Shown piece after piece: positions 42,746 to 46,147 of a stretch of DNA of 46,147 bases (its first letter is position 1; each line of letters opens with the position of its first letter). A program made the position numbers and the translations under genes. The notes under the pieces are model-generated. The model had not been told where the DNA came from and searched no databases. It was given only the letters and a program-made list of their open reading frames with translations. Origin of the DNA: CAZPMO01 sp964587515 (lineage in GTDB: Bacteria; Pseudomonadota; Alphaproteobacteria; MPNO01); the NCBI GenBank assembly GCA_964587515.1, contig CAZPMO010000016.1, positions 1-46,147 of the forward strand, read 5' to 3'.

Positions 42746-43252
42746 TTACCGCCGTCCCGCGCGATCAACGAGATTTTTCGCGATACGGGGTGAAACGAAC
42801 GGCGTTATATCCCCGCCCATCACGGCGATCTCCTTGACCAGCCGCGAGGCGATGAACTGGAAGCGATCGGAGGCCATCAGACAAACGGTTTCCACATCGG
42901 CGTTTAGCTTCGCGTTCATGCTCGCCATCTGGAACTCGTAATCGAAATCCGAAACCGCGCGCAGACCACGGATGATCACCGTGGCGCCGTTCTCGGCGGC
43001 GAAATCGACCAGCAGATTATCGAACGGTTTGACTCCGATGCGACTTGCCGCGCCGTCGTCGAGCGCCGCGATTTCCAGTTGGACCTGGGCGACCCGCTCC
43101 TCCACCGTGAACATCGGCCCCTTGCCGGCATTCACCGCGACCCCGACCTCCAGATGATCGAGCATCTTCGCCGCGCGATGAATGATATCCATATGGCCGT
43201 TGGTCACCGGATCAAAGGTCCCGGGATATATCCCGACGCGTTGACCTGCCAT
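42746..43252 (-). CDS. coaD: phosphopantetheine adenylyltransferase
   Basis: 168 residues, the family length. YPGTFDPVTNGH (9-20, with the T/HxGH nucleotidyl-transfer histidine H20), the KPFDNLLVDF block, IIRGLRAVSDFDYEFQMASMN and SRLVKEIAVMGGDIT are diagnostic. It makes dephospho-CoA from phosphopantetheine and ATP, the penultimate step of CoA synthesis. Downstream of gyrA on the same strand, an arrangement common in Alphaproteobacteria. Confidence 0.97.
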   Translation of the reverse strand: MAGQRVGIYPGTFDPVTNGHMDIIHRAAKMLDHLEVGVAVNAGKGPMFTVEERVAQVQLEIAALDDGAASRIGVKPFDNLLVDFAAENGATVIIRGLRAVSDFDYEFQMASMNAKLNADVETVCLMASDRFQFIASRLVKEIAVMGGDITPFVSPRIAKNLVDRAGRR

Positions 43253-43305
43253 GGTTCTGTCCTCTGCGTAAAATCTTATTCTTAACTAAGGGCATGTCCG
43301 AGGCT

Positions 43306-46089
43306 TCACTCGGTGTCGGGTTCCTCGTCCTCCGCCTCGCTGCCCTCGTCGAGACGCGCCACCGAGACCACCCGCTCGCCTTCCGCGGTGTGGAACAGGG
43401 TCACGCCCTGGGTTCGTCTGCCGGCGATGCGGATATCGCCGACCGGACAACGGATGACAGTGCCCCCGTCGGTCACCAGCATGATCTGATCGCTCGCCGC
43501 GACGGGGAACGACGCCACCACTTCGCCATTGCGCGCCGAGGTTTCGATATTCGCGATCCCCTGGCCGCCGCGGTTGGTGATGCGGTATTCATAGGCCGAC
43601 GTGCGCTTGCCGTAACCGTTTTCCGTGATCGAGAGAATGAATTCCTCGAACTCGGCGAATTCCGCGAACTGCGATTCGTTCAGTGCCACCACGGGCGCCT
43701 CCGACTCGACCTCGCTGTCTCCATTCCCATTCCCGTTACCGGCCTCGAGGCGGCGCCGGAAATTCGACAGACGCAAATAACCGTCCCGCTCGTCGGTATC
43801 GAAATCGGTATGGCGCATCACCGACATCGAGACAATCTCATCGTCGGCCCCCAGCCGAATTCCGCGCACACCGGTCGACGTCCGACCGGAGAACACGCGC
43901 ACCTGATCGACCGGGAAACGTATACATTTACCGCTGCGCGCCGCCAGCAGCAGATCATCGGCTTCCGTGCCGGTCGCGACGCCGACCAGCATGTCGCCGG
44001 AATCGAGTTTCATCGCGATCTTGCCGTTGGCCATGATGTTGGTGAAATCCGACAGGCGGTTTCGACGCACGTTGCCGGATTTGGTGGCGAAAACAATATC
44101 GAGTTCACCCCATGTGGCCTCGTCCTCGGGCATCGGCATCAGCGTCGTAATGGTCTCGCCCTCATTCAGCGGCAGCAGATTCACAAGCGCCTTGCCGCGC
44201 GACTGGGGCGTTGCCTCGGGCAGGCGATAGACCTTCAGCCGATAGGCGATGCCGCGAGAGGAGAAAAACAGCAATGGCGTATGGGTATCGCAGACGAACA
44301 CCTTTGTCAGGAAGTCGCCTTCCTTGGTCGACATCCCGGCCCGTCCCTTGCCGCCCCTTCGCTGCGCCCGATAGGTCGAAAGCGGCACCCGCTTGATATA
44401 GCCGGAATGCGTCACCGTCACGACCATCTCTTCGCGCTGAATCAGATCCTCAATGTCGTGCTCGACGTCGCTTTCCTCGAAATCGGTCTTGCGGTCCGTC
44501 CCGTAAGCCTCGCGAATCTCGTCGAGTTCGCCGCGCAGGATGGTCATGCGGCGTTCGCGCGACGCCAGAATATCCAGGAAATCGGTAATCTTTTCCGCGA
44601 TCTCGCGCAATTCGGCGGCAATCTTGTCACGCTCCAACCCGGTCAGCCGTTGCAGCCGCAATTCCAGGATCGCGCGGGCCTGCACCTCGGACAGGTGGTA
44701 ATTGCCATCGACAACCGCGAGGCCGGGTTCGTCGATCAGCGTGATCAACGGCGCGACCTCGCCGGCCGGCCAGCCTCGCGCCATCAGTTCCTCGCGGGCG
44801 CTGACGGGATCCTTGGCAGCCCGGATCAGCTCGATCACCGGCTCGATATTCGCCACCGCGATCGCGAGACCGACCAGGACGTGGGCGCGTTCCCGCGCCT
44901 TGCCCAGGTCGAACACCGTGCGGCGGCGGATGACCTCCTCGCGAAACTCGATGAAAGCGTCCAGGATCTGACGAATATTCATCGTTTCCGGACGCCCGCC
45001 ATTGAGGGCCAGCGTATTGATGCCGAAGCTCGTCTGGAGCGGCGAATAACGGTAAAGCTGGTTCAGCACCACTTGCCCGACGGCGTCGCGGCGCAGTTCG
45101 ATCACCACGCACACGCCGTCGCGATCGGACTCGTCGCGGATATCCGAAATCCCTTCGATCCGTTTGTCGCGCACCAGTTCGGCGATCTTTTCGATCATCC
45201 GCGCCTTGTTCACCTGATAGGGAACCTCGGTGACCACGATGGCGTCGCGATCCTTGCGGATTTCCTCGATCGTCGCGCGTCCGCGCATCACCACCGAGCC
45301 ACGCCCGAAGTGATAAGCCTGGCGGATCCCGGAGCGTCCAAGAATGAGCCCGCCGGTCGGAAAATCGGGGCCCGGGATGTGGTTGTCGATCAGATCATCA
45401 ATGCCGATTTCCGGATTTTCCATCACCGCGAGGCAGGCGTCGATTACCTCACCCAGATTATGGGGCGGGATATTGGTCGCCATGCCCACCGCGATACCGC
45501 CCGCGCCGTTGACCAGAAGGTTCGGGTACCTGGCGGGCAGCACCAGAGGCTCGTGCGCGGTCTCGTCGTAGTTGGCCTGGAAATCAACGGTATCGCGATC
45601 AATGTCATCAAGAAGCTCATGGGCGACACGTTCGAGCCGGACTTCGGTGTAGCGCATCGCGGCGGCGGGATCGCCATCCATGGAGCCGAAATTGCCCTGC
45701 CCATCGATCAACGGCAGACGCATGGAAAAATCCTGCGCCATGCGCACCATGGCGTCATAGATCGCCTGATCGCCGTGCGGATGGTATTTACCCATGACAT
45801 CGCCGACGACGCGCGCCGATTTGCGGTAGGGCCGCCCGGCGTCGTATCCGGCTTCCTTCATCGCATAGAGTATCCGCCGATGGACCGGCTTCAGCCCATC
45901 CCGCACGTCGGGCAACGCGCGGCTGACGATTACGCTCATGGCGTAATCGAGGTAGGACCGCTGCATCTCCTCTTCGAGACTTACCGGGGTAACGTCAAAA
46001 TCTGACGGTGAAGGGGCGTCGTTCAAAGCGATCCGCGGATGATTTGGGTGGCAAAGAAAATGCGACCCGGAGGCCTCTCCGGAACGCAT
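43306..46089 (-). CDS. gyrA: DNA gyrase subunit A
   Basis: About 927 residues. The winged-helix/tower core is clear (SYLDYAMSVIVSRALPDVRDGLKPVHRRILYAM), with the catalytic tyrosine in AAMRYTE and the gyrase-specific box QRRGGKG, which separates it from ParC. Six-bladed C-terminal beta-pinwheel, then an acidic tail (EGSEAEDEEPDTE). The quinolone region reads HPHGDQAIYD: the position of E. coli Ser83 is glutamine, Asp87 is kept. Start uncertain: ATG 46089 (AGGTG six bases upstream), GTG 46098, or TTG 46026, which would give the usual alphaproteobacterial N-terminus. Confidence 0.97.
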   Translation of the reverse strand: MRSGEASGSHFLCHPNHPRIALNDAPSPSDFDVTPVSLEEEMQRSYLDYAMSVIVSRALPDVRDGLKPVHRRILYAMKEAGYDAGRPYRKSARVVGDVMGKYHPHGDQAIYDAMVRMAQDFSMRLPLIDGQGNFGSMDGDPAAAMRYTEVRLERVAHELLDDIDRDTVDFQANYDETAHEPLVLPARYPNLLVNGAGGIAVGMATNIPPHNLGEVIDACLAVMENPEIGIDDLIDNHIPGPDFPTGGLILGRSGIRQAYHFGRGSVVMRGRATIEEIRKDRDAIVVTEVPYQVNKARMIEKIAELVRDKRIEGISDIRDESDRDGVCVVIELRRDAVGQVVLNQLYRYSPLQTSFGINTLALNGGRPETMNIRQILDAFIEFREEVIRRRTVFDLGKARERAHVLVGLAIAVANIEPVIELIRAAKDPVSAREELMARGWPAGEVAPLITLIDEPGLAVVDGNYHLSEVQARAILELRLQRLTGLERDKIAAELREIAEKITDFLDILASRERRMTILRGELDEIREAYGTDRKTDFEESDVEHDIEDLIQREEMVVTVTHSGYIKRVPLSTYRAQRRGGKGRAGMSTKEGDFLTKVFVCDTHTPLLFFSSRGIAYRLKVYRLPEATPQSRGKALVNLLPLNEGETITTLMPMPEDEATWGELDIVFATKSGNVRRNRLSDFTNIMANGKIAMKLDSGDMLVGVATGTEADDLLLAARSGKCIRFPVDQVRVFSGRTSTGVRGIRLGADDEIVSMSVMRHTDFDTDERDGYLRLSNFRRRLEAGNGNGNGDSEVESEAPVVALNESQFAEFAEFEEFILSITENGYGKRTSAYEYRITNRGGQGIANIETSARNGEVVASFPVAASDQIMLVTDGGTVIRCPVGDIRIAGRRTQGVTLFHTAEGERVVSVARLDEGSEAEDEEPDTE

Positions 46090-46103
46090 CCCATACACCT
46101 GAA

Positions 46104-46132
46104 TTTATAGCGAAAAACCGCGATTCGGACAA
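46104..46132 (-). promoter_or_regulatory. candidate sigma70 promoter of gyrA
   Basis: Minus strand TTGTCC (46132-46127), 17-base spacer, TATAAA (46109-46104). It predicts a start near 46097, which argues against the GTG start at 46098. Confidence 0.55.
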
Positions 46133-46147
46133 ACGAAAAGCGGCTCG

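Noticed and set aside
43294..46005. Very long open frame (over 900 codons) on the plus strand antisense to gyrA
   Set aside because: Arises from codon bias of high-GC DNA; gyrA on the other strand is unmistakable and the antisense product is rich in H, R and D with no domain.

Overview
The window is high-GC DNA from an alphaproteobacterium, probably a free-living (perhaps marine) Rhodospirillales-like lineage. The evidence is the codon use, the gyrA-coaD-tRNA-Lys(UUU) block at the right end, and a heavy load of small-molecule transport and catabolic genes. It is chromosomal. I see no phage, plasmid, CRISPR or transposase gene. A run of ten Ns at 42098-42107 shows that the sequence is scaffolded there.

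Layout. 1-9700: scattered catabolic genes (2OG-Fe(II) oxygenase, GST, a 5'-truncated IlvD/Edd dehydratase, a 3-hydroxyisobutyrate dehydrogenase-type reductase, a PQQ-type sugar dehydrogenase, MFS and DMT carriers, an MBL hydrolase, a GlcG-like protein). 9700-14360: a TauE/SafE carrier facing an operon of two tandem paralogous MFS carriers plus a fused SpmA-SpmB-like membrane protein. 14361-15371: an AT-rich regulatory island with a candidate structured RNA that has its own promoter and terminator, and a 35-residue membrane peptide, followed by an atypical receiver-domain protein. 16310-20161: a tight leftward operon of two QueG-like double [4Fe-4S] proteins, a PaaK-type ligase and a PPOX flavoprotein. 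20200-26137: GTP cyclohydrolase II, a flavin monooxygenase of the acyl-CoA-dehydrogenase fold, an ACMSD-like amidohydrolase, a DMT carrier, a lipoprotein and a Rid protein. 26620-36110: a complete TRAP transporter, a Rieske oxygenase with an SDR, a cytoplasmic reductive-dehalogenase-like protein, an LVIVD beta-propeller, an SDR and a DMT carrier. 36949-42347: an orphan DctP, small membrane/CBS/NHase-like proteins, a nuclease, a VOC protein and an interrupted cytosine-deaminase-like hydrolase. 42597-46089: tRNA-Lys, coaD and gyrA.

Taken together the genes look like an accessory catabolic neighbourhood: uptake (TRAP, MFS, DMT), activation to CoA (PaaK), oxygenation (2OG, Rieske, flavin) and possibly reductive, corrinoid-dependent chemistry (three QueG/RdhA-superfamily proteins). 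No ordinary one-component regulator (LysR, TetR, GntR, IclR) is visible. Two identical 15-bp sigma54-type promoter cores, each accompanied by copies of a 17-bp CCGACA-ended motif, sit between divergent genes upstream of the two dctP genes. One of them fires into a roughly 170-nt region that ends in a strong terminator and contains no convincing ORF, which makes it a candidate sigma54-dependent small RNA. That RNA, the structured RNA at 14432-14666 and the QueG-like/PaaK operon are the most interesting items.
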